DNA from: Oleispira sp036960605
GTDB taxonomy: Bacteria; Pseudomonadota; Gammaproteobacteria; Pseudomonadales; Oceanobacteraceae
Assembly (NCBI GenBank): GCA_036960605.1
Contig: JBALXI010000001.1
Span: 62,001 to 126,000 of the forward strand
Reading direction: 5' to 3'
Length of the DNA stretch: 64,000 nt
Position numbers and translations under genes: made by a program
Shown here: positions 25,680 to 34,352 of the stretch, piece by piece
Position numbering within the stretch: position 1 is the first letter of the stretch
Layout: every line of letters begins with the position of its first letter
The notes under the pieces: generated by a model
What the model was told of the DNA's origin: nothing
Databases searched by the model: none
Seen by the model: only the letters and a program-made list of their open reading frames with translations

Positions 25680-27134
25680 ATGAGCCAGTCTATTCTTTGG
25701 TACGATTACGAAACCTTCGGGGCCGATCCTTCTTTTGATCGGCCTGCACAATTTGCCGGTATCCGCACCGACGAAAATCTCAACGAAATCGATGAACCTG
25801 TGCAGTTGTTCTGCAGGCCTAGTCCAGATTATTTACCCCACCCCCAAGCTCTGATGATTACTGGTATAACGCCACAGCAGTGCTTGCAAGATGGTCTGCC
25901 TGAAAACGAATTCATTGATCAAATAAATCAAATATTTGCCGTGCCTGAAACCTGTACCGCAGGCTATAACAGCATTCGCTTTGATGACGAAGTTACGCGC
26001 TATACCTTGTATAGAAATTTCTATGATTCGTATGCGCGTGAGTGGCAAAACGGTAATTCGCGTTGGGACATTCTAGATGTGATGCGCTGCGCTTACGCAC
26101 TAAGACCAGAAGGCATCAATTGGCCTAAAAATGCTGAAGGCAAGGTGAGTTTCCGTTTGGAAGACTTAACCGCAGCCAATGGCATTGATCTAGGTAAGGC
26201 TCACGATGCCGTCGTTGATGTGCGAGCAACGATTGCTGTTGCTAAGTTGTTATTAGAAAAGCAGCCTAAGTTATACCGTTATCTATTCGAGCACAGAGTT
26301 AAGCATAAGTTGGCTGCGCTGGTGGATGTTGATAATCATAAGCCGCTGGTTCATGTGTCTGGTATGTATGGCGTTGATCGTGGTTGTATGGCAATTGTGG
26401 TGCCGATCTGCTGGCATCCGAGCAATAAGAATTCCTTTATCGCGTTTGACCTTTCGACCGATCCTCGTAGTTTAACGGGTTTGACGATTGAACAAATGCA
26501 ACAACGCTTATTTTCCAAGCAAGCTGATTTGCCCGAAGGTATTGAGCGTTTGGGTTTAAAAGAAGTGCATATCAATAAGAGCCCGGTATTAGCGCCTGCG
26601 GCGACGTTGACCCCTGATCAGGCCGCTCGTTGGGAAATCTCTGGGGATGGTCTGCGTGCTAATCTGGCAACTCTAAAATCCTTATTGGCTGAAGATTCGT
26701 CGATCTTGCAAAACTTACACGGTGTTTATACGCAACGTGATTTTGCCGCCAAAACCGATGTCGATACCATGCTTTATAGTGGTGGATTTTGGAGTGGTAT
26801 GGATAAAAAAGCCATGGCACAAATTCACGCCACGCCGCCTAAATCGTTGGCCAGTCTTAAAGTTCAGTTTCAAGATCTGCGTGGGGAAGAGATGTTCTTC
26901 CGCTTTCGTGCGCGTAATTATCCTGAGTACATGGCAGAAGACGACCACGAGCGTTGGGCGAAACATTGCATGGATAGCTTGCTAGGTAATGGCCCAGGTT
27001 TGAATTTTGAGCAGTTCTCGCAAGCATTGCAGCAAGCGGTGCAAGATAATCAGAATGATCAAGACAAGATGTTCGTATTACAAGAACTGCAGCTGTATGC
27101 CGAGTCGATTTATCCCAGTGATGCTTATTCTTGA
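25680..27134 (+). CDS. sbcB: Exodeoxyribonuclease I
   Basis: A 484-residue 3'-5' single-strand DNA exonuclease. The DEDDh nuclease motif opens with WYDYETFGADPSFDRPAQFAGIRTD, with further acidic sites in AGYNSIRFDDEVTRYTLYRNFYDSYAREW and KAHDAVVDVRATI (His-Asp motif III). The SH3-like and C-terminal helical domains of ExoI follow (LVHVSGMYG, ARNYPEYMAEDDHERW). Length matches E. coli ExoI (475). It acts in mismatch repair and recombination. It lies between unrelated genes with short spacers and has no visible recombination operon. Confidence 0.96.
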   Translation: MSQSILWYDYETFGADPSFDRPAQFAGIRTDENLNEIDEPVQLFCRPSPDYLPHPQALMITGITPQQCLQDGLPENEFIDQINQIFAVPETCTAGYNSIRFDDEVTRYTLYRNFYDSYAREWQNGNSRWDILDVMRCAYALRPEGINWPKNAEGKVSFRLEDLTAANGIDLGKAHDAVVDVRATIAVAKLLLEKQPKLYRYLFEHRVKHKLAALVDVDNHKPLVHVSGMYGVDRGCMAIVVPICWHPSNKNSFIAFDLSTDPRSLTGLTIEQMQQRLFSKQADLPEGIERLGLKEVHINKSPVLAPAATLTPDQAARWEISGDGLRANLATLKSLLAEDSSILQNLHGVYTQRDFAAKTDVDTMLYSGGFWSGMDKKAMAQIHATPPKSLASLKVQFQDLRGEEMFFRFRARNYPEYMAEDDHERWAKHCMDSLLGNGPGLNFEQFSQALQQAVQDNQNDQDKMFVLQELQLYAESIYPSDAYS

Positions 27135-27169
27135 TGTCTATTAAAAATGACTATCAATGAGGCTTATAA

Positions 27170-28183
27170 ATGAATAGTCGACAAGTTTGGCGCACTCCGA
27201 AAGCGGGTGCGATTCAGCGCCTCGTGAAAATCGAAGAGTCATTAGTCGCGCTTAAGGCGGATGAAGTACAGGTTGAGGTGAAAGCGGTGGGGCTTAATTT
27301 TGCTGATATATTCGCCTTAACCGGCTTGTATTCCGCCACACCAGAAGGCAGCTTTATACCCGGTCTTGAATATTCTGGCATCGTTACAAAAGTAGGGTGC
27401 GATTGTAAAAAATTCAAACGAGGTGACCGCGTCATGGCGGTTAGCCGCTTTGGTGGGTATGCCTCGGTCGTGCAAGGCAAAGAAGCGTATTTGGTATTAT
27501 TGCCTAGCGACTGGAGTTTCTCTCAAGGCGCTGCGTATTTAACTCAAACGTTAACGGCATGGTATGCGTTGAATGATTTGGGCAATATCAAAGCAGGGCA
27601 AGATGTGCTGATTCAAAGCGCCGCGGGTGGTGTTGGCTTGCAAGCAATGAAGCTGGTGCAAGCTTTAGGTGGCAAACCGGTTGGCACCGTAAGCAGTCAG
27701 AAGAAAGTCGATTTTCTGGCTGATTTGGGCTTTGAATCTTGGATTCGTGAACCTTCGTTTAAAGCGCAGTTGGCCAATAAAAAGATGACCTTCGATCTGG
27801 TTTTAGATGCGATTGGTGGCGAAGTCCAGCAAGCCTCGTTTAACGCATTAAATCCGATGGGGCGCTTGGTTGTGTTTGGTGCGGCTGAATTTACCCCTGG
27901 TAAAAATCGGCCTAATTATTTAACCGCGGCTTGGAAGTTTTTGCGTCGTCCTAAATACGACGTGATGGATATGATTAGCGAAAATCGTTCGGTCATGGCG
28001 TTCAATCTAATCTGGCTCTGGGATCAGGTGGATATTATGCAGGAATTATTGAAAGTTATGATGGCTGTAGAAATTACGCCGCCTCACGTAGGGCATCAAT
28101 TTACCTTCGATCAAGCTCATGAGGCGATTGATTGCCTGCGCTCGGGTAAGACGATTGGCAAGGTCGTACTGACTAGAGATTAG
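27170..28183 (+). CDS. Medium-chain dehydrogenase/quinone oxidoreductase-like protein (VAT-1-like)
   Basis: A 337-residue zinc-independent MDR protein. The N-terminal GroES-like domain carries VKAVGLNFADIFALTGLY and PGLEYSGIVTKVG; the Rossmann domain has the NADPH motif AAGGVGLQAMKLVQ. The lack of zinc-ligand cysteines and the NFAD motif place it with quinone oxidoreductases and VAT-1-like enzymes. GAGG lies seven bases before the ATG. Substrate is unknown. It converges with the DUF6351-like gene over a 25-base gap. Confidence 0.88.
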   Translation: MNSRQVWRTPKAGAIQRLVKIEESLVALKADEVQVEVKAVGLNFADIFALTGLYSATPEGSFIPGLEYSGIVTKVGCDCKKFKRGDRVMAVSRFGGYASVVQGKEAYLVLLPSDWSFSQGAAYLTQTLTAWYALNDLGNIKAGQDVLIQSAAGGVGLQAMKLVQALGGKPVGTVSSQKKVDFLADLGFESWIREPSFKAQLANKKMTFDLVLDAIGGEVQQASFNALNPMGRLVVFGAAEFTPGKNRPNYLTAAWKFLRRPKYDVMDMISENRSVMAFNLIWLWDQVDIMQELLKVMMAVEITPPHVGHQFTFDQAHEAIDCLRSGKTIGKVVLTRD

Positions 28184-28208
28184 TCTAGCCAGTACCTGTC
28201 TTTAAAAA

Positions 28209-30404
28209 TTAAAGTCCGTCAGGTCTAGCCCGATCGGGCTTTGAATAATCACAGACACCATCGCTGAATATTTCTTCTAATCGCTCTTGGTAGGGATCCA
28301 TATCGTATTCCCTATAAAAGCCTTTGTTGATCGCTTGCTGCACGGTGATTAGGCTACAGAAGAAAATGTCTGAAGAAATATCTTCTCCTGCGACATTACG
28401 ACTACCTTCAAAGAACGGCATGAGTTGAGTGCACTCTCCTTGCTCTTTGCCATTCCAAGCGCCGTCCCAGACGGCTTCGCCTTTATATAAAACCTCGCCT
28501 TCTTTATCGATGCACATATCAACCGCATTTTCAGGACGAGCTGCGCGATAGTCGCCGCCATTGGCATCAGCGCGGGTTAGCCATTCGTCCATCGCATAGA
28601 CGGCTTTGCTAAAATCCTTATTGGGTAGTTCTTGTTGCCAGATAAGTTGTAATTGGTTATCACCGACTCGCTGCTGAATACGCTTGCGGCTAGACAGCGC
28701 GCCCCAGGAGTGATGAATGTCGAGCACCTGATCTTGGTAAGGTCGAACATCGATAATGGGGTTTTTTAGTTCGCCTAAAAAGATATTGCCCGATAAATAG
28801 GCACCGGTTGCAGAAGTGATGCTGCCATTACTGCGCGGAGCGATATTCATATTATCGCCCCTATGGGTCATGTTGTGCTCGCTGTAATTGCTGTAGCGTT
28901 TTAACGCACTGTCTCCGCTGGCATGCCAGTAACGTTCTTGAGTCATTTCTTCTTGCGGCAACCAACCACCAATTTTGCTATTCAGATCAAGAAACTGCTG
29001 AGGGTTAATCTTTTTATCTTGCAGGGCTTTGAGGCCGTATTGAACGCCTTTATTTGACCAAGGAATAGGCGCGCGCCCTGATTTATCAGTCCCAAAAAAC
29101 TCGCGGTTATCTTGCCAGTGAGTCCAAAAAACACGACGTCTAATGTTTTTGCTATAACGAGTATAGTTCGGCGTAAAAACAGGATTGTTGACGTATTGTA
29201 GGGATCCACGCCAGCGTGAATTACATTCATTCGCCCCCTGATAGTTTACAGGCCATTCAAAACGTAATAATTGAGCGATATTGTCCAGCCACTGTAGGCG
29301 TCGGCTTTCATTCGGGTTGGCTGCTAAACCTTGAATCAGGGGCCGATTTTCGACACTGCTCCAAAAGGCTTTGTCATCGGTTAAGTGCTCAAAATAGTAT
29401 TCGGTTAATTCACAATCTAAGGTGTAATTAATTTGGCTGATCATATCGGGGTAGGCCACGATGGCAACGCCGCCATCAATCACGGCCCCTGGATTATTTT
29501 GACTCATTAGATATTGTTGAATCGCTCCGCCCGAGCCGCCATAGCCAATGGTAAAGCTAGGTTTACGGTAACGCAGGCTGAAGTTTCGCTTTAGCCGCAG
29601 CGCGGTATCTTCTTGCAGCCAAATATTATAACCATTTCCGGTTTCAGTGGCGGTAGAAAAGACGATGGCATAGCCTTGTTCTAGGTATTGGCGCATGTCT
29701 TTTGATAGATGATGCATGCGCAAAACGCCTTGTTGAAAGCCGATGCCGATGCCACCGCGGAAATAATAGATGAGCTTGCCGTTCCACTTCGAAAGATCAG
29801 GTTTTAATAATTCATCACTGCGGCTGGAGGGCATTAACATGGCGTAGGGATAGCGATTGATCGTGCCTGTCTCGATGCGAATAATTAATTCGGCGTCTTT
29901 AGGTAAGGCTTCGGTGCTATCGGGTACTTGATAAAATTTGCTGCTTTTTTCAGCGGTGTTAAAAGAATAGAAAATGCGGGTCGGCAGTGAGCAGTCTTTG
30001 CTATAACCGATGATTAGTTCAGAGCGCTTGCCTTCTTTAGTTTCCGCATAAACAGGTACGCCCCAGCCACTGGTATTATCAATTAACGGTTGCCCTAATT
30101 GAGAGCGTTCGGTATCACATACAAAAGGGTATTGGTTTTTACCTGCGAATAACGGCTCTACAGGGCCGGTGGCACCGTATTCAATCGGGAATTGAAAGGT
30201 TTCTGCTGGTCGCTTGGTATCTTTTGGATGAGGGCCGGAATAAGGGGGGTGATTGATGAGTTTGTTGCCGGGGGGGATTCCTGCAACGGCAACATAACCG
30301 TTATCAAGACCGAGTTCATCACGTACCCACTGGTAGAGATACCAGCTACCAAAACCTAAGGATGAGAAGGTGATGATTAGAGTCGCAAGTAAGGCTTTCT
30401 TCAT
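28209..30404 (-). CDS. Membrane-anchored DUF6351-like hydrolase-fold protein
   Basis: 731 residues beginning with an uncleaved or signal-like hydrophobic helix (KALLATLIITFSSLGFGSWYLY). The segment KRPAETFQFPIEYGATGPVEPLFAG, the CDTERSQLGQPLIDN element and a nucleophile-elbow-like GYGGSGGAIQQYLMSQ (GxSxG around the GGSGG) match what I recall of DUF6351 proteins, an uncharacterised alpha/beta-hydrolase-like family in proteobacteria. Several cysteines may form disulfides in the periplasm. The family name is from memory and is only moderately certain; no catalytic activity is claimed. Confidence 0.65.
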   Translation of the reverse strand: MKKALLATLIITFSSLGFGSWYLYQWVRDELGLDNGYVAVAGIPPGNKLINHPPYSGPHPKDTKRPAETFQFPIEYGATGPVEPLFAGKNQYPFVCDTERSQLGQPLIDNTSGWGVPVYAETKEGKRSELIIGYSKDCSLPTRIFYSFNTAEKSSKFYQVPDSTEALPKDAELIIRIETGTINRYPYAMLMPSSRSDELLKPDLSKWNGKLIYYFRGGIGIGFQQGVLRMHHLSKDMRQYLEQGYAIVFSTATETGNGYNIWLQEDTALRLKRNFSLRYRKPSFTIGYGGSGGAIQQYLMSQNNPGAVIDGGVAIVAYPDMISQINYTLDCELTEYYFEHLTDDKAFWSSVENRPLIQGLAANPNESRRLQWLDNIAQLLRFEWPVNYQGANECNSRWRGSLQYVNNPVFTPNYTRYSKNIRRRVFWTHWQDNREFFGTDKSGRAPIPWSNKGVQYGLKALQDKKINPQQFLDLNSKIGGWLPQEEMTQERYWHASGDSALKRYSNYSEHNMTHRGDNMNIAPRSNGSITSATGAYLSGNIFLGELKNPIIDVRPYQDQVLDIHHSWGALSSRKRIQQRVGDNQLQLIWQQELPNKDFSKAVYAMDEWLTRADANGGDYRAARPENAVDMCIDKEGEVLYKGEAVWDGAWNGKEQGECTQLMPFFEGSRNVAGEDISSDIFFCSLITVQQAINKGFYREYDMDPYQERLEEIFSDGVCDYSKPDRARPDGL

Positions 30405-30500
30405 AAATCACATTCCTCTGGCTAATGTTTTAAGTTTAGCAGAGGAAGTGATAGTGCTAGATAACTTCTGTGTTAAATAGCCGCGTACAAAATAGTGAGG

Positions 30501-31892
30501 CTAAGCAATCACTTCGCCCCAAAGGTCGTATTCGTCGGAATGGGCGATTTTAACTTCAACAAAGTCGCCTGGGGCGCAGTCGAAATACTCGTTCAAGTAA
30601 ACCATACCATCAATGTTAGGAGCGTCAGCAATGGTACGGCCTACAGCACCTTCTTCATCAACATCATCAATCAATACCGTCATTGTTTGGCCGACTCTAC
30701 GCGCTAGCTTACGAGTACTAATCTCTTGAGCTTTAGCCATAAAGCGTTCCCAGCGTTCTTGCTGAAGTTCTTCTGGTACATGATTTGGCAAGGCGTTGGC
30801 TTTAGCGCCGTCTACTGGGCTGTATTTGAAGCAACCAACACGGTCTAGCTCAGCTTCGTCTAACCAATCCAAAAGAATCTGGAAGTCTTCTTCAGTTTCA
30901 CCCGGGAAACCAACAACAAAGGTAGATCGCAATACAATGTTGGGTGCAATCTCACGCCATTTCTTAATGCGCAAAAGCGTATTTTCTGCGTGAGCAGGGC
31001 GCTTCATTAGCTTCAATACCGCAGGGCTTGCGTGCTGAAACGGAATGTCTAAATACGGCAGGATGTGGTTTTCAGCCATCAATGGAATGATGTCGTCAAC
31101 GTGCGGGTAAGGGTATACATAATGCAAACGTACCCAAACGCCCATTTTTCCAAGTTCTTGACACAAAGACAGCAAGTTCGTTTTAACCGGAGCGCCGTTC
31201 CAGAAACCGGTGCGGAACTTCATGTCTACGCCATAAGCGCTGGTATCTTGCGAGATAACCAACAGCTCTTTAGTGCCGGCATCAACAAGACGCTTAGCTT
31301 CTTCTAATACATCACCGATTGGGCGACTAACGTGCTTGCCGCGCATATCTGGAATGATGCAGAAGGTGCACTTATGGTTGCAGCCTTCGGAAATTTTCAA
31401 ATACGAATAATGACGTGGGGTCAGCTTTACGCCTTGAGCCGGAATCAAATCGGTAAAAGGGTCATAATTTGGATTCGGTGGAACCCACTCGTGTACGGCT
31501 GTCATCACTTCTTCATAAGCATGAGCGCCAGAAATCGCTAAAATGCCCGGATTTTCTTTCTTGATCAGCTCGGCGTCAGCGCCTTTACCCATACAACCGG
31601 TAACGATTACCTTGCCGTTAGCCGTCATAGCTTCGCCAATAGCGTCTAAAGATTCTTGCTTAGCGGCATCGATGAAACCACAGGTATTCACTACCACGAC
31701 GTCTGCATCTTCGTAGGTATTGGTGATGTCGTAGCCATCCATTTTCAATTGCGTAAGGATACGCTCAGAGTCCACAGAGTTTTTAGGGCAACCTAGGCTT
31801 ACGAAACCAATTTTACCGCTGGTATCGTGGTTGCTAGACGCGATTAGTTCGCTAGGATTCTGTGATTCAATCGAATTGGAGTTATCTGACAT
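30501..31892 (-). CDS. rimO: Ribosomal protein S12 methylthiotransferase RimO
   Basis: 463 residues with the UPF0004 domain (GFVSLGCPKNSVDSERI; VVNTCGFIDAAKQES; VTGCMGKGAD providing the second cluster cysteines), the radical-SAM domain with SEGCNHKCTFCIIPDMRGKH (CxxxCxxC) and a C-terminal TRAM domain. The enzyme adds a methylthio group to Asp of ribosomal protein S12. The N-terminal ~20 residues are Ser/Asn-rich and variable. The ribosome-binding site is weak. A 10-bp hairpin lies about 40 bases upstream of the start. Confidence 0.96.
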   Translation of the reverse strand: MSDNSNSIESQNPSELIASSNHDTSGKIGFVSLGCPKNSVDSERILTQLKMDGYDITNTYEDADVVVVNTCGFIDAAKQESLDAIGEAMTANGKVIVTGCMGKGADAELIKKENPGILAISGAHAYEEVMTAVHEWVPPNPNYDPFTDLIPAQGVKLTPRHYSYLKISEGCNHKCTFCIIPDMRGKHVSRPIGDVLEEAKRLVDAGTKELLVISQDTSAYGVDMKFRTGFWNGAPVKTNLLSLCQELGKMGVWVRLHYVYPYPHVDDIIPLMAENHILPYLDIPFQHASPAVLKLMKRPAHAENTLLRIKKWREIAPNIVLRSTFVVGFPGETEEDFQILLDWLDEAELDRVGCFKYSPVDGAKANALPNHVPEELQQERWERFMAKAQEISTRKLARRVGQTMTVLIDDVDEEGAVGRTIADAPNIDGMVYLNEYFDCAPGDFVEVKIAHSDEYDLWGEVIA

Positions 31893-31932
31893 ATTTGGCT
31901 CATCAAGGTAGATCTAATAATGGCGCGGATTT

Positions 31933-31957
31933 TAGCCTAAACAAGAGGTTTAGGCTA
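31933..31957. terminator. Hairpin upstream of rimO, possible terminator or leader element
   Basis: TAGCCTAAAC (31933-31942) pairs perfectly with GTTTAGGCTA (31948-31957) around loop AAGAG. It sits between the SnoaL-like gene and rimO, both minus strand. It lacks a T run on the minus strand, so it could be a weak terminator for the upstream gene or a structure in the rimO leader. Confidence 0.45.
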
Positions 31958-32054
31958 TTAGACTTGGATTCTTGGGCTTTTTATTTAGGTGACTCTTAAG
32001 CGAAGGCGCTATCGCATAGGGAATGTCGATAGGGTAGTTATGTTGATTATGTCA

Positions 32055-32414
32055 TTAAAATACGCTTTTCCATTGCTCAGTGTCTACGAACCAGCGTTCT
32101 TCATAGATTTTATCCGCTTCAAATTTGAACAAAACGGACAACTGAGAAGCTATCATCTTATCGGATTTCCATTCAATAATAGAAACCACTTCATTATCTC
32201 CTTCAATCTGGCGGAGTGCCGTAATTTCGAAACCTGGAGGGAGAATCTTCCCTAGACCATCCAGAGCCGAGCGGAATGCCTGTCGTCCTTTTAGGATATT
32301 GGCTTGACCTGGCATGATAAAAGTCATTTCTTCGACATAGTCAGTTACTAAGGTATCGAAATCTCTGGCCCCCACAGCGTCCCAGCCACGCTGTACTATA
32401 TTAGCTAAATTCAT
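32055..32414 (-). CDS. SnoaL-like (NTF2-fold) protein
   Basis: 119 residues with the cone-shaped NTF2 pattern: N-terminal helices (ANIVQRGWDAVGARDFDTLVTDYVEEMTFIMPG), GRQAFRSALDGL, then beta strands ending KIYEERWFVDTEQW. Family members are polyketide cyclases, isomerases or ketosteroid isomerase relatives, many uncharacterised. No signal peptide. It begins a run of small minus-strand orphan genes that looks accessory. The ATG has AGATAA upstream, a weak ribosome-binding site. Confidence 0.8.
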   Translation of the reverse strand: MNLANIVQRGWDAVGARDFDTLVTDYVEEMTFIMPGQANILKGRQAFRSALDGLGKILPPGFEITALRQIEGDNEVVSIIEWKSDKMIASQLSVLFKFEADKIYEERWFVDTEQWKSVF

Positions 32415-32575
32415 TGTCTTATCTCCAATTGGATTCTGTACAATTTAACTATAGGCGGTATCCAATAATTTAGCGGGGATACTGGATATAGCGGTAAAAT
32501 AATGGACAACTATACTGCCAAGTATCGGTTAGAGACGACACGCTGAAAGCGGTTGTTAATATTTTTGTGGTGAGG

Positions 32576-32845
32576 CTAATGGACGAGGTAAATAATTCTC
32601 TCGTGTAGGCCAACAATTTTCTGAGCATAGTGTTCAGCATCAATTTCACTAATCGATTCACTTTTGGCCAGTGCATTGATGATTTCATAGTAGTTGTCAC
32701 CAAGCTCGTCAGGTATGTCAGTCCCTACTGAGATGTGGAGAAGATGACTATTAACGGCATTGGTTAATCTACTTTGCATTGACCCCGGGCCAACCAAGTT
32801 GAGTACTGCCATATGTAATTTTTCCATACCACGAATGTGGGACAT
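32576..32845 (-). CDS. Small conserved-looking protein of unknown function
   Basis: About 89 residues, starting MSHIRGMEKLHMAVLNLVGPGSMQSRL and ending ESISEIDAEHYAQKIVGLHERIIYLV. Mostly helical, no cysteines, no signal peptide or recognised domain. The frame extends to GTG 32854, but ATG 32845 has a strong AGGTGA ribosome-binding site five bases upstream, which supports a genuine gene. An overlapping minus-strand frame (32470-32703) lacks comparable support. Confidence 0.65.
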   Translation of the reverse strand: MSHIRGMEKLHMAVLNLVGPGSMQSRLTNAVNSHLLHISVGTDIPDELGDNYYEIINALAKSESISEIDAEHYAQKIVGLHERIIYLVH

Positions 32846-32919
32846 AACAATCACCTCGTACTATATAGATCTAAGATTATTGTAGCCTTTCTAATATAAT
32901 TTTATATCTAGGTGTTGAT

Positions 32920-32997
32920 ATGAATAATGACTTAAAAATCACCTTGTTAGGTGAACTTGAAATATGGAACCAGGCTGATCTAATATTTATAAGCTGA
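32920..32997 (+). pseudogene. 25-codon ORF, possible 5' remnant of a larger gene
   Basis: ATG at 32920 follows AGGTG by five bases and reads MNNDLKITLLGELEIWNQADL before TGA. The LKITLLGELEIW pattern resembles the start of BTAD/SARP-type regulatory proteins. The frame stops after 25 codons and nothing recognisable continues in the 90 bases that follow, so it may be a decayed gene start or chance. Low confidence. Confidence 0.2.
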
Positions 32998-33086
32998 GGG
33001 GGCTAAATAGCTCTGGCTACTTGATTATGTGATGTTTGAAATTTCTTTAGTAATTCTGAAGGGGTCGTGAAGACGCATATGCTTTT

Positions 33087-33557
33087 TTACTTAGATGCCG
33101 CGGCCTTGCTTAATGCATCAAGAACCTTTGAGATTGTATTTATGACTTTTTCGCAGCCTTGAATGCTATGGCGATTCCTAATGTATTCAGGGTTGTTGTA
33201 TGAAATCCAAGTCTTATTGTCTGCATCTTTGCGGATTAATACTTTCTGAGGAAGGTCGATGGCGGCTTCTTGTGAGCACTGCATTAATGGCGTTCCAACC
33301 TTAGGGTTGCCAAATATAATGACTTCCGTGGCTCTGAGCTTTAAGTCGACGCCCTCTGCATTCTTCTGATGATTGATTCTGGCAAATAACGTTAGGCCTT
33401 TGTTTTTTATGATCGATACCAATCTATCAGCCGTTTCTTTTGCTGAATACTGACTTTCAATTGATATAGTACTGTCAGTAGCGCTAGCAAATGACGAGGC
33501 AGTTAGTAATAGAAAGTTAATTAGTAATAGGGCGGTGAAGGAAATATGTTTGATCAT
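33087..33557 (-). CDS. Exported DUF302 protein
   Basis: A signal peptide (about 1-26, LLLINFLLLTASSFASA) precedes a DUF302 domain: YSAKETADRLVSIIKNKGLTLFARINHQKNAEGVDLKLRATEVIIFGNPKVGTPLMQCSQEAAIDLPQKVLI. This domain of unknown function is usually found as a single exported unit or next to envelope stress proteins. The Cys in LMQCSQEA and that in QGCEKVI might pair in the periplasm. The start is ATG 33557 with CAGG upstream. Function unknown. Confidence 0.87.
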   Translation of the reverse strand: MIKHISFTALLLINFLLLTASSFASATDSTISIESQYSAKETADRLVSIIKNKGLTLFARINHQKNAEGVDLKLRATEVIIFGNPKVGTPLMQCSQEAAIDLPQKVLIRKDADNKTWISYNNPEYIRNRHSIQGCEKVINTISKVLDALSKAAASK

Positions 33558-33580
33558 TTTTGCCTGTGAATTATTTGTTA

Positions 33581-33876
33581 TTAGGTCGCTAGATTAGCTG
33601 TAATTTTCAGCGTTGTAGATTTCACAACGTTTATTGAGTTTATCGCTTTATCCCGCAGTTCGGTATGCTCTAAAAGCTGCGAGTCTGCTCGATACTCTGC
33701 GAACGCCGCATCGTTTGGGGATTCTAATAAGTGAACTTCTTGCCCAGAATTATCCTCGTTTCAACGGCACTGATTATGTGTCCTCCATGTGAATGCATAA
33801 TTTCAGTAGCTTTGGTTTCAAAGAGTGTTAATGAATAAAAGTCCTTAACTTCTAACGTCACTAAAATATTAATCAT
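33581..33876 (-). pseudogene. Frameshifted small gene, DUF1330/dimeric-barrel-like
   Basis: From ATG 33876 the minus strand encodes MINILVTLEVKDFYSLTLFE...GGHIISAVET for 40 codons, then would stop at a TAG after eleven more. Shifting frame at about 33755-33757 restores a coherent continuation: EDNSGQEVHLLESPNDAAFAEYRAD, SQLLEHTELRDKAINS and TTLKIT, ending with TAA at 33581. EVHLLE-P---AFAEYRAD is typical of small DUF1330/EthD-like barrel proteins. A single missing base in the Thr codon explains the break, so this is a recent pseudogene or a sequencing error. Confidence 0.7.
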
Positions 33877-33943
33877 GCACTCAACTGATAGCGCCAAAAT
33901 AACAGGCAGATTTTTTTGTTTTCAATTATGTTATCAGTACGGG

Positions 33944-34309
33944 TTAATTCTTATTTAACCCAAGTTCTTTTTGTTTTATCTTTGTTAAACCAAGTGAAAC
34001 TATGCGATGAGACTCTGTAAGATAATATATTAAATCATCATCGTTCTCTTTCACACTATGAAATAGTTGTATCCATTTCATGCCTCGGTTAGCAAAGTAG
34101 GGTGCTGGCTTGTATCCTTCAAATTCTGTTAAAAATGCAAAGTCTAAATCTGATGTTTTAAAAACAAAAGCAGGCAGTTTGTTTTCGCCCCAACCACCAA
34201 TCGCAAAAACTTTACCACCCACTTTCCATACGTGGGAGTTTCCCCATTGAACGACATATGTTGTAGCAGGTAATTCCTTGCAGAACTTATTGAACTGCTC
34301 GTAATTCAT
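33944..34309 (-). CDS. MmcQ/YjbR family protein
   Basis: 121 residues with the family pattern: MNYEQFNKFCKELPATTYVVQWGNSHVWKVGGKVFAIGGW, then FKTSDLDFAFLTEFEGYKPAPYFANRGMKWIQL and a C-terminal DLIYYLTESHRIVSLGLTKIKQKEL. YjbR proteins have a double-winged, DNA-binding-like fold, but their cellular role is not established. No signal peptide or cysteine pair. Its ATG (34309) is 44 bases downstream of the hydrolase-OsmC gene on the same strand. Confidence 0.88.
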   Translation of the reverse strand: MNYEQFNKFCKELPATTYVVQWGNSHVWKVGGKVFAIGGWGENKLPAFVFKTSDLDFAFLTEFEGYKPAPYFANRGMKWIQLFHSVKENDDDLIYYLTESHRIVSLGLTKIKQKELGLNKN

Positions 34310-34352
34310 TTAGGCTCCATTCACAGGCGACTGTTCCAAAGGCGTCGTCATA

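Noticed and set aside
32470..32703. 77-codon minus-strand frame overlapping the 32576-32845 gene
   Set aside because: No ribosome-binding site and no protein-like character; the competing frame has AGGTGA and a better composition.
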